Assembly (NCBI RefSeq): GCF_018398335.1
Contig: NZ_JAHBRX010000001.1
Coordinates: 1,426,001-1,490,000, forward strand
Direction of reading: 5' to 3'
Origin: Chelatococcus sp. HY11
Lineage (GTDB): Bacteria > Pseudomonadota > Alphaproteobacteria > Rhizobiales > Beijerinckiaceae
Length of the DNA stretch: 64,000 bases
Every line of letters starts with the position of its first letter. Position 1 is the stretch's first letter. Below, one piece after another: positions 9,249 through 18,173 of this stretch. A program made the position numbers and the translations under genes. The notes under the pieces were generated by a model that had not been told where the DNA came from, ran no database searches, and worked only from the letters and a program-made list of their open reading frames with translations.

Positions 9249-10643
9249 TCAATGATCCTCCTTTGGGCCAAACTTCTCCTTAAAAAGGGGTACCCACCCC
9301 TCCTTCAAGGCCTGACGTCCGCGCCCGAGCGCCAGCGCGTCCGGGGGCACGTCGGCGGTGATGACGGACCCTGAGCCGACGAAGGCCCCGTCGCCGATCG
9401 TCACGGGAGCGACGAGCGAGGAATTCGAGCCGATGAAGGCATTGGCGCCTATCGTGGTGCGGTGCTTGCGGAAGCCGTCGTAATTGCAGGTGATGGTACC
9501 CGCGCCGATGTTTGTCGCGGCGCCTATGGATGCATCGCCGATATAGGTCAGGTGGTTGACCTTGGCGCCGGCGCCCAGGGTCGCCGCCTTGATCTCCACG
9601 AAATTGCCGACGCGGGCTCCTTCGCCGAGCTCGGCACCGGGCCTCAGCCGGGCAAACGGCCCGACAGAGACCCCCGCGCCGATCGTCGCACCCTCGATAT
9701 GCGAAAAAGCATGGATGACGGCGCCATCGCCGACCGTGACGCCCGGTCCGAAGACGACGTTTGGCTCAACGACGACATCCATGCCAAAGGCGGTATCGGC
9801 CGCGAGAAAAACCGTCTCCGGCGCGACCAATGTGACGCCCATGGCGAGCGCCGCGCCGCGCAGACGTTTTTGAAAAGATGCTTCCGCCTGAGCGAGTTGC
9901 GCGCGATCGTTCACACCTTGAATCTCATCCTCGCTCACGGTGAGCGCGCGGGTCGCGAGGCCCCGGCCATGGGCGATCGCCACCACGTCGGTGAGGTAAT
10001 ATTCGCCCTTGGCATTGCTGTTTCCCACAGCCTCGAGGAGTTCGACAGCCGTGGCGCCGGCAAGCGCCATGACACCGCCGTTGCAGAGCGTAATCGCCCG
10101 CTCGCCCTCGCTCGCATCCTTATGCTCACGGATCGCCACGAGGCTGTCGCCCTCGCGCACCAGCCGTCCGTAGCCCGTCGGGTCGGCGGCCTCGAAGCCC
10201 AGCACGACCACCGCGGCGCCATCGGCCAGCGCGTCGCGTAGCCGGCGAAATGTGTCTGCTGTCACAAGCGGCGTGTCGCCGAAGGCAATGATGACGTCGT
10301 CCGCCCCGCGCGTGATCGCCGCGCGGGCGGCCAAAACCGCATGGGCCGTGCCGAGGCGCTCGCGCTGCTCGACGATCTCGGCAGCCGGCCAGGCCTTGCG
10401 CGCGGCCGCGGCCACGTCGGCGCGGTCCGGTCCGACCACAACAGTGATTTCGCCCGCGCCCGCGGCCGTGGTTGTCGCCAGCACATGGCCGAGGAGCGAA
10501 CGACCGGCGACTTCATGCAGCACCTTGGGACGCCGGGAACGCATGCGTGTGCCTTCGCCCGCGGCCAGCACCACCGCCAGACAGCGGCGTTCATCGCTTT
10601 TACTGGCAGTCGGCGCGGAGGCGCGCTCACCGGATGTCGTCAT
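9249..10643 (-). CDS. glmU: bifunctional UDP-GlcNAc pyrophosphorylase / GlcN-1-P acetyltransferase GlmU
   Basis: GlmU acetylates glucosamine-1-phosphate and then couples it to UTP, giving UDP-GlcNAc. The N-terminal nucleotidyltransferase has [20 protein letters not shown] near residue 26 and FGDTPLVT, and the C-terminal left-handed beta helix shows hexapeptide repeats ([20 protein letters not shown], then [17 protein letters not shown] with the acetyl-CoA site). Length is 464 residues, normal. It lies upstream of glmS on the same strand, so the two successive enzymes of the pathway are probably co-expressed. It is divergent from opgG. Confidence 0.96.
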   Translation of the reverse strand: MTTSGERASAPTASKSDERRCLAVVLAAGEGTRMRSRRPKVLHEVAGRSLLGHVLATTTAAGAGEITVVVGPDRADVAAAARKAWPAAEIVEQRERLGTAHAVLAARAAITRGADDVIIAFGDTPLVTADTFRRLRDALADGAAVVVLGFEAADPTGYGRLVREGDSLVAIREHKDASEGERAITLCNGGVMALAGATAVELLEAVGNSNAKGEYYLTDVVAIAHGRGLATRALTVSEDEIQGVNDRAQLAQAEASFQKRLRGAALAMGVTLVAPETVFLAADTAFGMDVVVEPNVVFGPGVTVGDGAVIHAFSHIEGATIGAGVSVGPFARLRPGAELGEGARVGNFVEIKAATLGAGAKVNHLTYIGDASIGAATNIGAGTITCNYDGFRKHRTTIGANAFIGSNSSLVAPVTIGDGAFVGSGSVITADVPPDALALGRGRQALKEGWVPLFKEKFGPKEDH

Positions 10644-10667
10644 TGTTCAACCGTCCTTCCAGGGTGG

Positions 10668-10781
10668 GGCTACCCACAGCCGATGACCATTTCTAAAGTG
10701 TCTGTCAAAGCTTTGCCGATATTTGGTGTCTAACTTCATTCGCGGCACTCATGAATCCACCTCGCGGCCCGATGGGTAGCC
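10668..10781. promoter_or_regulatory. glmU/opgG divergent promoter region with a long-range inverted repeat
   Basis: The 145 bases between the divergent glmU and opgG starts are framed by a perfect 9-bp inverted repeat, GGCTACCCA at 10668-10676 and TGGGTAGCC at 10773-10781. Both promoters must lie within or near it. The arms could be a two-site operator or chance; their roughly 95-base separation is too long for an ordinary hairpin. Confidence 0.35.
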
Positions 10782-10788
10782 ATGTTAA

Positions 10789-12456
10789 ATGTCAGCCGCC
10801 CCGGCTGGAAGTCCCGCTCCCTCCAAGCGCCTTCCTCACTCTAAGAAGCAGTGGACCATCGTGTCAGAGATAAAGCCGTGCCCAAACACTCCTGATCGCC
10901 TTGCGCTCGATCGCCGCGAAATGCTCGGCCTCGGGGCCGTGGTATCGGCCGCGAGCCTTCTCGGCACGAGCGCGGCGAGCGCACAGAATCAAAATGTGGT
11001 CGACGCCGCTCTGGAGATTCTGGGTGACGGCAAGACATTCGACGCCGCGCGTATGGGGGAAGTCGCGAAGTTTCTCGCGACGCGCCCCTTTGTGCCACTG
11101 CCGAACGATCTGCCGGACACCTTCGCGAAGCTCCCCTTCGACCAGTATGCAGCGATTCGCATCAAGCCCGAATCGTCCATATGGAATCGCGAGAGCCGCG
11201 GCTTCACCGTCGAGCCGTTGCATCGCGGCTTCGTCTACGGCAACCGGGTGCAGATCTTCGCGGTCGAGGACGGGGTCATTCGGCGTATCGGCTATAGCAA
11301 AAACGCCTTCGACTTCGGGAAGGTCCCGCCCCCGGCGGACGATCAGGACCTCGGCTTCTCCGGCTTTCGCGTTCTGGCCGATGGCGGCAATGGCAGCAGC
11401 TGGGAGGCGGCGATCTTCCAGGGTGCCACCTTCTTCAGGGCAAGGGCGCGCAACCAGGAGTTCGGTGTCTTCGCCCGCACGTTGATCCTCAAGCCGGCCG
11501 ATACGCGCGGCGAGGAAGTGCCTTTCTTCCGGGCCTTCTGGATCGACCGGCCGACGGCCGGCTCCGGCGCGATGGTGATCAACGCGCTTCTTGATTCCGA
11601 GAATCTGACCGGCACGGCGCGTTTCACCCTCAGGCCCGGCGAGATGACGATCACCGACCTCGAGGTCAGCCTGTATCCGCGCGCCGTGATCGACCATGTA
11701 GGCTACGGCGCGATGACCGGCGCCTTTCTCTTCGGGCCGAATGATCAGGCGACAACGCCGGACGTACGCGTCGCCGTGTATGAGGTGAAGGGCCTGCAGA
11801 TTCATAACGGGCGCGGCGAATGGATCTGGCGGCCGGTCAGCAATCCGAGCAACCTGGAAATTTCGGCCTTCGTGGATACAAATCCCGTCGGCTTTGGGCT
11901 ATTGCAGCGTGACCGCGACTACGCCTCCTTCCAGGACGATCGGCAGCGCTTCGACCGCCGGCCGAGCCTGTGGCTCGAACCGTTGGGGGAATGGGGCGCG
12001 GGACAGGTGCAGCTCATCGAAATCCCGACCGATTCGGAGCTCAACGACAACATCATCGCCTATTGGCGTCCAAAGGAGCCACTGGCGGCGGGTGGCGAAG
12101 CGAGTTTCGCCTGCCGTCTCTACTGGTGCTGGTCGCCGCCCGAGCGTCCGGCGCTGGCTGTCGTGACCGGCACACGTGTCGGCCAGACAGGTTCGGGACG
12201 TATTACACGCTTCGCGGTCGACTTCCGCGCGGAGGCGTTCTCCGACGCCAATCTGCTGCGCGAGGCGAAGGCAACCGTGACCGCCACGCCTGGCAAGATT
12301 TCCAAACTCCAACTTTGGCCTTATCCCGAGCGCAAAACTTTGCGAGCAACCTTTGAGCTGGACCCAGGGAGTGACCCCGCTTCCGAACTACGCCTCGTCA
12401 TCGAGAACGCAGGGAAACCATTGGGCGAGACATGGCTTTATCGGTGGACGGCTTGA
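10789..12456 (+). CDS. opgG: periplasmic glucan biosynthesis protein OpgG/OpgD (MdoG family)
   Basis: This MdoG-family protein (555 residues) works in the periplasm on osmoregulated periplasmic glucans, chiefly in forming or shaping the branched glucose backbone made by OpgH. A Tat-type signal is visible: DRREMLGLG near residue 42, a hydrophobic stretch, and an AASA cleavage region near residue 62. The mature part follows the family pattern (FDQYAAIRIKPESSIW, then FVYGNRVQIFAV and LYWCWSPPERPALA). OpgD, but not classical E. coli OpgG, is Tat-exported, so the Tat motif leaves the G/D name open. A GTG at 10861 is an alternative start closer to the RR motif. The gene overlaps opgH by 25 bases. 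Confidence 0.88.
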   Translation: MSAAPAGSPAPSKRLPHSKKQWTIVSEIKPCPNTPDRLALDRREMLGLGAVVSAASLLGTSAASAQNQNVVDAALEILGDGKTFDAARMGEVAKFLATRPFVPLPNDLPDTFAKLPFDQYAAIRIKPESSIWNRESRGFTVEPLHRGFVYGNRVQIFAVEDGVIRRIGYSKNAFDFGKVPPPADDQDLGFSGFRVLADGGNGSSWEAAIFQGATFFRARARNQEFGVFARTLILKPADTRGEEVPFFRAFWIDRPTAGSGAMVINALLDSENLTGTARFTLRPGEMTITDLEVSLYPRAVIDHVGYGAMTGAFLFGPNDQATTPDVRVAVYEVKGLQIHNGRGEWIWRPVSNPSNLEISAFVDTNPVGFGLLQRDRDYASFQDDRQRFDRRPSLWLEPLGEWGAGQVQLIEIPTDSELNDNIIAYWRPKEPLAAGGEASFACRLYWCWSPPERPALAVVTGTRVGQTGSGRITRFAVDFRAEAFSDANLLREAKATVTATPGKISKLQLWPYPERKTLRATFELDPGSDPASELRLVIENAGKPLGETWLYRWTA

Positions 12457-14726
12457 ACGAGTTGACGATGACCGATTCTCCCTTGACCAAGGACCTGGAA
12501 GCAGCGACCAGATCCTCCGGAAAGCAAGCCAGCTCCGCGCAGGAGATCATGGTGGTGGACGCAGCGCGCGCCCATGAGGCCCCGGGCGCCCTGCCTTCCG
12601 ATCCTCTGCCCGCTGAAAAGCGGCTCGCCATGCCGACGCAGTCTCTGCGGTCCTGGTCACCGGGAGACCGCAGGGGTTTCGTCGCGCCTCACAAGATTCG
12701 CGCGCCCTGGCTCGCGCGCATCCTCGTCTTCGGCGGAGCCGCAGCCCTCACCGGCTACGGCGCCTGGGAAATGTACCAGGTCGTGTCGGTGAGCCGTACC
12801 ACCGTGCTGCAGTGGGTGCTGCTCGTCCTCTTCACCATCAATTTTTCCTGGATCGCGCTTGCCTTCACCAGCGCCCTGCTGGGTTTCGCGACATTGCTCT
12901 TCGCCCGGCGGGATCGCGACACATTGCCCAAGGCGCTGACGAGGCGCACCGCGGTGGTGATGCCGATCTATAACGAGTCGACGGCGCGCGTGTTCAGCGC
13001 CTTCGCCGCCATCCGGGAGTCCGTGGAGGATACGGGCCTCGGGCAGCATTTCGACTATTTCATCCTCTCGGACACCACGCAGCCCGATATCTGGCTGGCG
13101 GAGGAACGGGCGTTTCTCGACCTCCGCCGTCGCTACGGCAACGACTGCCGCATCTATTATCGCCACCGCGTGAAGAACACGCACCGGAAGGCTGGCAATA
13201 TCGCCGACTTCGTAACGCGCTGGGGTGGTGCCTACGACCACATGCTGGTCCTGGACGCAGACAGTCTGATGACCGGCGCCTGCATCGTCCGTCTCGCCCA
13301 TGCCATGGAGAATGATCCGGACGCCGGCATCATCCAGAGTCTGCCGATGATCATCAACCGCAACACGCTGTTCGCGCGCGTCCAGCAGTTTGCGGCCCGT
13401 GTCTATGGCCCGTTGATCGCCAAGGGCCTCGCGGTCTGGATGGGCAAGGACGGCAACTACTGGGGTCATAACGCCATCATCCGCACGGCGGCCTTCGCTG
13501 CCCATTGCGGCTTGCCTGACCTTCCGGGCAAGCCCCCCTTCGGCGGCCATATCCTCAGCCATGATTTCGTCGAGGCCGGGCTGATCCGCCGTGCCGGCTG
13601 GACGGTTTACATGATTCCGGAAATGGCGGGCAGCTACGAGGAGAGCCCGCCTTCGCTGATCGACGTGGCAGCGCGCGACCGCCGCTGGTGCCAGGGCAAT
13701 CTGCAGCATTCGCGCGTCATCGGCGCGCGTGGCTTCAAACTGGCCACGCGGCAGCATTTCGCCACCGGCATTTTCTCCTATCTCGCCTCGCCGCTGTGGC
13801 TGCTGCAGCTCATGGTCGGTATCGTGCTGGTCTGGCAGACGCACTACGTGCGGCCGGAATATTTCACGCGCGAGTTCTCGCTCTTTCCCGTCTGGCCGCG
13901 CTTCGACCCCGAGCGCGCCCTGTTCCTGTTCGCGGTGACCATGGGCATTCTGCTGGCGCCGAAGCTTTTCGGCCTCCTCCTGATGCTCCTGACCAGGCAG
14001 GAAAGGCGCGCGAGCGGCGGCGGCATCCGCCTCATCATCTCGTCGCTGCTCGAGATCATCCTGTCGGCGCTGCTGGCGCCGATCATGATGCTCATCCAGT
14101 CGGGCGCGGTGTTCCAGATCATCGCCGGGCGTGACACCGGCTGGCAACCTCAGCGTCGCGATGACGGCTCGATCCCGTTCCGCGATATTGTGCGCAGGCA
14201 TCGCATGCACACGATCCTCGGGCTGATCACCGGCATTTCCGCCTTCATGATCGCGCCATCGCTGTTCGGCTGGATGTCCCCCACCATCGTCGGCCTGGTG
14301 CTCGCCATCCCGATATCCTGGGCGGCCGGCACCCTAGCCCTCGGCCTGGCGCTCAAGCGCGCGGGACTGCTGCTGACGCCGGAGGAGACCGTGCGTCCGC
14401 CCATCGCCGAGCGCGCGGGCGAGCTCAACGCCGAGTTCCAGCGCGACGGCTTCGATGACGCGGATGCGCTGGATGTGATCCATCGCGACGCGGATGTGCG
14501 CACCTGGCATGAAATGCTCCTGCCAAGCGGGCTCAAGCGTCATCGCGGCCAGATCGAGGCCGACCATGCGCTGGCTCTCGCCAAGCTGATCGACGCCGAG
14601 ACGATCGAGGATGCCCGCGCTTGGCTCAAGCCGAAGGAGCGCATGGTCATCCTTCAGGACCGCGGCATGCTCTCCATGCTCGCGAAACTGCCCACTCAGC
14701 GCCAGCTTTCGGCGGAGGCCGCATGA
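12432..14726 (+). CDS. opgH: glucans biosynthesis glucosyltransferase OpgH (MdoH)
   Basis: An inner-membrane family-2 glycosyltransferase that builds the linear beta-glucan backbone from UDP-glucose and passes it to the periplasm. Two N-terminal membrane helices (near residues 95-150) precede the cytosolic GT2 domain with VVMPIYNES, VLDADSLMTG (DxD type) and the RDRRWCQGNLQH signature near residue 415. Further membrane helices follow, for example SYLASPLWLLQLMVGIVLVW. At 764 residues it is full length. The start overlaps opgG, implying translational coupling; the ATG at 12468 is an alternative start. opgG and opgH form the usual two-gene operon. Confidence 0.93.
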   Translation: MALSVDGLNELTMTDSPLTKDLEAATRSSGKQASSAQEIMVVDAARAHEAPGALPSDPLPAEKRLAMPTQSLRSWSPGDRRGFVAPHKIRAPWLARILVFGGAAALTGYGAWEMYQVVSVSRTTVLQWVLLVLFTINFSWIALAFTSALLGFATLLFARRDRDTLPKALTRRTAVVMPIYNESTARVFSAFAAIRESVEDTGLGQHFDYFILSDTTQPDIWLAEERAFLDLRRRYGNDCRIYYRHRVKNTHRKAGNIADFVTRWGGAYDHMLVLDADSLMTGACIVRLAHAMENDPDAGIIQSLPMIINRNTLFARVQQFAARVYGPLIAKGLAVWMGKDGNYWGHNAIIRTAAFAAHCGLPDLPGKPPFGGHILSHDFVEAGLIRRAGWTVYMIPEMAGSYEESPPSLIDVAARDRRWCQGNLQHSRVIGARGFKLATRQHFATGIFSYLASPLWLLQLMVGIVLVWQTHYVRPEYFTREFSLFPVWPRFDPERALFLFAVTMGILLAPKLFGLLLMLLTRQERRASGGGIRLIISSLLEIILSALLAPIMMLIQSGAVFQIIAGRDTGWQPQRRDDGSIPFRDIVRRHRMHTILGLITGISAFMIAPSLFGWMSPTIVGLVLAIPISWAAGTLALGLALKRAGLLLTPEETVRPPIAERAGELNAEFQRDGFDDADALDVIHRDADVRTWHEMLLPSGLKRHRGQIEADHALALAKLIDAETIEDARAWLKPKERMVILQDRGMLSMLAKLPTQRQLSAEAA

Positions 14727-14870
14727 CACTGGGGGCAAGCCTCGGCGAGGCCAAGAACGGGCCGTTGTCCGAGCAACGTTCGTCTTTTCGCCGAGGCTCT
14801 CCACACAGGAACGTTTCAAGACGGTTGACCCGGAGCCGTCTAGACCGTATCTCAAGGCACCTTCTTGAGG

Positions 14871-14946
14871 GAGCGCGTAGCTCAGCCGGTAGAGCAACTG
14901 ACTTTTAATCAGTAGGTCCTGGGTTCGAGCCCCAGCGCGCTCACCA
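14871..14946 (+). tRNA. tRNA-Lys (anticodon UUU)
   Basis: A 76-base cloverleaf: acceptor GAGCGCG pairs with CGCGCTC, then discriminator A and an encoded CCA (14944-14946). The D-arm is GCTCAGCCGGTAGAGC. The anticodon stem CTGAC/ATCAG encloses the loop TTTTAA with anticodon TTT. The T-arm is CTGGGTTCGAGCCCCAG. Its 3' half is the attachment site of the following island, and the island keeps the gene intact. Confidence 0.97.
14901..14946 (+). repeat. attL: left 46-bp core of the integrated island
   Basis: Bases from the anticodon loop to the CCA end of tRNA-Lys are repeated exactly at 37235-37280, in direct orientation. This is the usual signature of tyrosine-integrase insertion into a tRNA 3' end. 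The tRNA copy here is functional, and the other copy is only the 3' part. Confidence 0.95.
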
Positions 14947-15057
14947 AAATTAGCTTAAAAATCAATAACTTATCCTAATTCGGATCGAGCAACCAAGGAA
15001 CCACCCTGCTCATGGAACCGCCGTGGAACCACGGCGAATTTCGATGGACAGGGCACC

Positions 15058-15399
15058 ATGACTGCAATCCAACTGCTGACCGATGCGAACGAGCCTCTGG
15101 GGTTCCTGCTCTTCGCAAATCCCGCTGGCGGTCAGCTGGTTGCAGGCGAGTATGGTTGCATTCTCGCATCCTTTCCCGTTTCGGTAACGCTTTGGGACGA
15201 TCCGCGAGGTCGATTTATCCTGGACCATAAGCAGCGTGAGTTCCGCGCGGTGGTAACAAGCGACGCGGGAGAGATCACAATTCGCATTGATATGGATACG
15301 GGCTGGAGCCTCGAGCTCAAGGGCAAAGGTGACGGCATGCGGTGGGTCGCGCAGCGTGGTGCGGAACGTGTCGCAGGCAAGGCAATAGCCGGGCGATAG
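15058..15399 (+). CDS. hypothetical protein, first island gene
   Basis: A 113-residue protein with no recognised domain. It begins MTAIQLLTDANEPLGFLLF and continues with alternating short hydrophobic and charged stretches that look beta-rich. GGACAGGG lies just upstream of the ATG, a usable ribosome site. It points away from the tRNA and is followed convergently by a ParB-type relic. It is probably island cargo. Confidence 0.55.
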   Translation: MTAIQLLTDANEPLGFLLFANPAGGQLVAGEYGCILASFPVSVTLWDDPRGRFILDHKQREFRAVVTSDAGEITIRIDMDTGWSLELKGKGDGMRWVAQRGAERVAGKAIAGR

Positions 15400-15421
15400 A
15401 ACAGGTAGCTCCGGCGATCTT

Positions 15422-15702
15422 CTACAGGGTCTCGGCGCGTGGTATCTCACTGCGGGTCACATGCCGCTGGACTGTGCGCTCGGACTTGCCGATCGCTTCG
15501 GCGGTGGCTTTCGCAAACGTTGGCGCCAGATTGGCGTCAACGTCACCTCGACCAAGAGATCGGTTCATTCCAGCAGCCCTTATGTTAGCCGCTGCGGTAT
15601 TTGGATATATCTCCTCATAGATCTGCTTCCGCCGCGCCATGGCGGATGCGATCTCCGCGTCCGACAGTTCTTCGCGGATGAGGTTCTCGTCTGCGTCCGC
15701 TT
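15422..15702 (-). pseudogene. relic of a ParB-type (ParB nuclease plus HTH) protein, C-terminal part
   Basis: After a stop at 15703 the minus strand reads DADENLIREELSDAEIASAM, then ARRKQIYEEIYP and a helix-turn-helix-like TAEAIGKSERTVQRHV before the stop at 15422. This order (ENLxRxEL linker, ARRKxxYE, KSERTVQR) is what I know from phage and plasmid ParB-like nuclease proteins, after the ParB domain. The nuclease half is missing, since a different gene occupies 15711-16022. An internal ATG at 15640 could still give a 72-residue protein, but decay is the better reading. Confidence 0.6.
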
Positions 15703-15710
15703 AAGGTGGC

Positions 15711-16022
15711 TCAGCTGATGACGGTCCCCTCGCCCACGAAGCGCGTTTCAAACAAATAGAACCGACCGGCTCGCCTGATCGCGTCGGCTCCCTCTGGCGT
15801 CAGAAAGACGAAACCGACCCGTCGCTGGGTCCCCGGCTCGAACGGCTCATCGCCAAGCTGTAGGCGTGCGTCCCAGCCGCCTCTCGCAAGATCCTTCGAC
15901 GTGAAGCAAGGACAGCCATATCCTAAAAGAGCCGCTGAAGTTCTGCCGCCCTCCTGCGTGGTGTAGAGGCGGACGTCGGCGACAAGGTCGGGCGCCCGGG
16001 TCTGCCAAGGAGCATTTATCAT
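15711..16022 (-). CDS. hypothetical protein, possibly an EF-Tu-like beta-barrel
   Basis: A 103-residue protein with no firm assignment. Its C-terminal half (FEPGTQRRVGFVFLTPEGAD, then AGRFYLFETRFVGEGTV) recalls the last beta-barrel domain of elongation factor Tu, where a similar RFxxxExxxxVGxGxV strand pair ends the fold; this is a weak resemblance. No G domain is present. It stands between two ParB-type relics on the same strand. The start has no strong ribosome site. Confidence 0.5.
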   Translation of the reverse strand: MINAPWQTRAPDLVADVRLYTTQEGGRTSAALLGYGCPCFTSKDLARGGWDARLQLGDEPFEPGTQRRVGFVFLTPEGADAIRRAGRFYLFETRFVGEGTVIS

Positions 16023-16064
16023 GACGGAAAGTGGCCCTTAGTCGCCAATGCGAGCAATGGCTCG

Positions 16065-16509
16065 TCACAAAATAAAGCGCTGCGGTCTCTCGACTTCAAG
16101 CCCCATTGGCGGCGCTGCCGCAAGCCGCTCCTCGGTACCGCGGCGGATCGCCGCCACCTGGAGCTCCGGCGTCACTGCTTTCGCCGCCTCTAGAAGGACC
16201 GTCTGGTTGCCGGCGACGCCCGCCTTGCGGGCTGCCTCTTTGGCTTCGGTCGATAGAGCGGCTACCGACAAAGCCCTTCGGACAGACCGCTCTGGCATGC
16301 CCAAGTCGCGAGCGGCCTGACGAACGCCTCCCTTTGCACCGCGGCCTCGACCCGGCTCCTTTAGTGCGGCAGGTTGCCGCGCTTTATCCGCCAGCGTCCG
16401 CTTCCGCTCCTGCCGGAGTTCCATCCACGCCGCGATCAGCTCCCCGCGTTCGATGTCATCGATCTGACGGAAGGTTCTCGGCGATCCAGACGAGCCTGCC
16501 GGCTTCCAT
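16065..16509 (-). pseudogene. frameshifted relic of a second ParB-type protein
   Basis: From the ATG at 16509 the minus strand reads EAGRLVWIAENL, which matches the conserved end of a ParB-like domain, then meets a stop. Shifting frame at about 16461-16475 restores the expected continuation IDDIERGELIAAWMELRQER, followed by the HTH-like RQAARDLGMPERSVRRALSV and a helical tail (LSTEAKEAARKAGVAGNQ). The two halves join well only across an indel. The N-terminal nuclease part is absent. An in-frame GTG at 16532 could express the second half alone. Confidence 0.62.
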
Positions 16510-16608
16510 CTACAACCCGGGAGTGTCTCCACGAGCTGGCAACGGTGACTTGGTTAAGCTTACTGAGGATAAGTGCCTTCGACTGTACATTCGGCGCAGC
16601 AAGCCTCC

Positions 16609-17106
16609 CTATCCCGGGATGCGCTCAACGTCACGGACGCTTACCATCTTTCCAAAATTGAGGGCCACCCGAAGGAAAGAGGCAAATGCCCACCCAAAAA
16701 GGGCAAACCAGAATACTACAATATAATATTGGACGGTTTGGTTTACATCGAACTTCCATATCATTAAAGGGATCGAATAAAGCGTTAGAAGAAAGCCGAC
16801 TACCATCGCTCTCCATGTATATCTATGAAATATACGCATGGCATGGGTGCGCGAAATCTCACCTATAAAGCCGGTCGTTTTTGTGGCAACGAAACCAAAA
16901 ACGCTGAATACAAAGCCAGTCTGGATGGCAGACCAGCCAAAGACGGCCGAGAACAAGCCATCAAGACTTATCCGACCTCCATTTATTTGCTGCGTCACCC
17001 ATTCACGCTCGGCGATGGCGATCACGATGCAGGCCACCGCGATAAATAGTGGCGAGAACCGCTCTACAACCATCACAAAGTAAGAGTTCTTAGGAACGCT
17101 TGGCAT
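16609..17106 (-). CDS. small four-helix membrane protein, partner of the upstream gene
   Basis: A 165-residue protein (from the ATG at 17106) with four clear hydrophobic segments near residues 16-32, 50-74, 96-116 and 125-149 (for example FSPLFIAVACIVIAIAE and FWFALFGWAFASFLRVAL). It has no recognised family motif. The start lies inside the end of the upstream gene, a 17-base overlap, so the two are translationally coupled. Base composition is visibly AT-richer than neighbouring genes, a sign of separate acquisition. By layout it would be the membrane effector of a two-gene cassette, comparable to RexB of phage lambda (a four-helix channel), but I claim no homology. Confidence 0.72.
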   Translation of the reverse strand: MPSVPKNSYFVMVVERFSPLFIAVACIVIAIAEREWVTQQINGGRISLDGLFSAVFGWSAIQTGFVFSVFGFVATKTTGFIGEISRTHAMRIFHRYTWRAMVVGFLLTLYSIPLMIWKFDVNQTVQYYIVVFWFALFGWAFASFLRVALNFGKMVSVRDVERIPG

Positions 17107-17944
17107 CGCGCTTAAGCCCATCTTTGATCGCGCTAACGCGAAGGTTGTAACTTGCATCAGGATCGTTTTTTGGCAGCTTTAAGTGCACGACGTCATTCAG
17201 TATTTCGTCAAGTAAATTTATCTCGTCTGCCTGATCGATGCCGCCGCGCTCAGTCTTTGCCCGTATTTTTCTGATATCCAATTCACCGTCGCTACTTTTC
17301 TTCATTAAATCTCTTGCAATATCCATGATATTATCAAGATGCCCTCTTGTCTGCCCCATAGACATTGTAATTTCGATCAGATGGGGTCCGTATGCCTTGC
17401 TCAAGCTCCCCAAGCTTTCATACAGCGAGTTGGCCTGCCTGTCCGAAGCGTCAATTTCCTCTGGTCGGGCTATAGATATCTGAAATTTCGTTTTAGGGCT
17501 TGCCTGAAACCGATCCCAAGCATCCTCTCTCAGCCTAGGAGTAAGTATGTACATAATGTTGGGTGGAAACTTAGAGAAGTATGTATTTATTCGTGAAAGC
17601 GCAAGAGCCTTATTATCATGCTCTATGGCTAGCACTTTTCTTCCATTATCATAAACAAACGCGACATGATGACCTAAGGGCTTGTCGGTCTTCAGCGGCT
17701 CGACCTTGCCCGGATGAACTTCCGACGGATATCCCTCTTCCTGGAGGCGAACAAACTCCCCCTCGAATGATCCATCCGTACCGTATGGCGATAGCTTTTC
17801 CAGCCGAACCCGCATCTCGCCCACATCACGCTCTCGCGTATCAGGATCACCAAGATCGTGGATCGCCTTGAGCGCCTTTGCTAGCGGCGGGTGCGACCTG
17901 TCTGCGCGACCAACATCATAGTAGCGTATCGATATCCGAGCCAT
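17090..17944 (-). CDS. DUF6731-like cytosolic protein, sensor candidate of a two-gene module
   Basis: A 284-residue protein from the ATG at 17944, beginning MARISIRYYDVGR; an upstream ATG at 17980 is possible. The N-terminal strand and general build recall DUF6731-type proteins of unknown function; I am moderately unsure of this. A conserved-looking middle (GHHVAFVYDNGRKVLAIEHD, then NIMYILTPRLREDAW) precedes a charged helical C-terminal half (MDIARDLMKKSSDGELDIRK). No membrane segment or enzyme motif is seen. It is the first gene of a two-gene operon with the membrane protein at 16609-17106, AT-richer than its surroundings and divergent from the nucleotidyltransferase gene. Confidence 0.72.
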   Translation of the reverse strand: MARISIRYYDVGRADRSHPPLAKALKAIHDLGDPDTRERDVGEMRVRLEKLSPYGTDGSFEGEFVRLQEEGYPSEVHPGKVEPLKTDKPLGHHVAFVYDNGRKVLAIEHDNKALALSRINTYFSKFPPNIMYILTPRLREDAWDRFQASPKTKFQISIARPEEIDASDRQANSLYESLGSLSKAYGPHLIEITMSMGQTRGHLDNIMDIARDLMKKSSDGELDIRKIRAKTERGGIDQADEINLLDEILNDVVHLKLPKNDPDASYNLRVSAIKDGLKRDAKRS

Positions 17945-18173
17945 GCCTAATCGCGCCCCCCAACGTGCCATTGCTGCCATTCATCAGCTCTCAGCGCAAT
18001 ATGCGATACGCTCTCATCGCACAACTGACTACTAATGCTGCCCGGCAGTTCGCGCGTCTGAGCTGCAACCACTCTCTGGATGTTGCGCACCGCGTCGCTT
18101 CTTGATGATATCAGTCCGAGTTAGTTCTCTTTCATTCAAGGGCTTGATCATAATCCGCTTCATCCCCGCCAGC

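Noticed and set aside
12657-14210. Long minus-strand open frame opposite opgH
   Set aside because: Antisense of a clear glycosyltransferase gene; the translation is low-complexity and His/Arg/Asp-rich.
16609-17944. Direct naming of the pair as RexA/RexB
   Set aside because: Only size and layout agree; no sequence match could be verified by eye, so no gene symbols were given.
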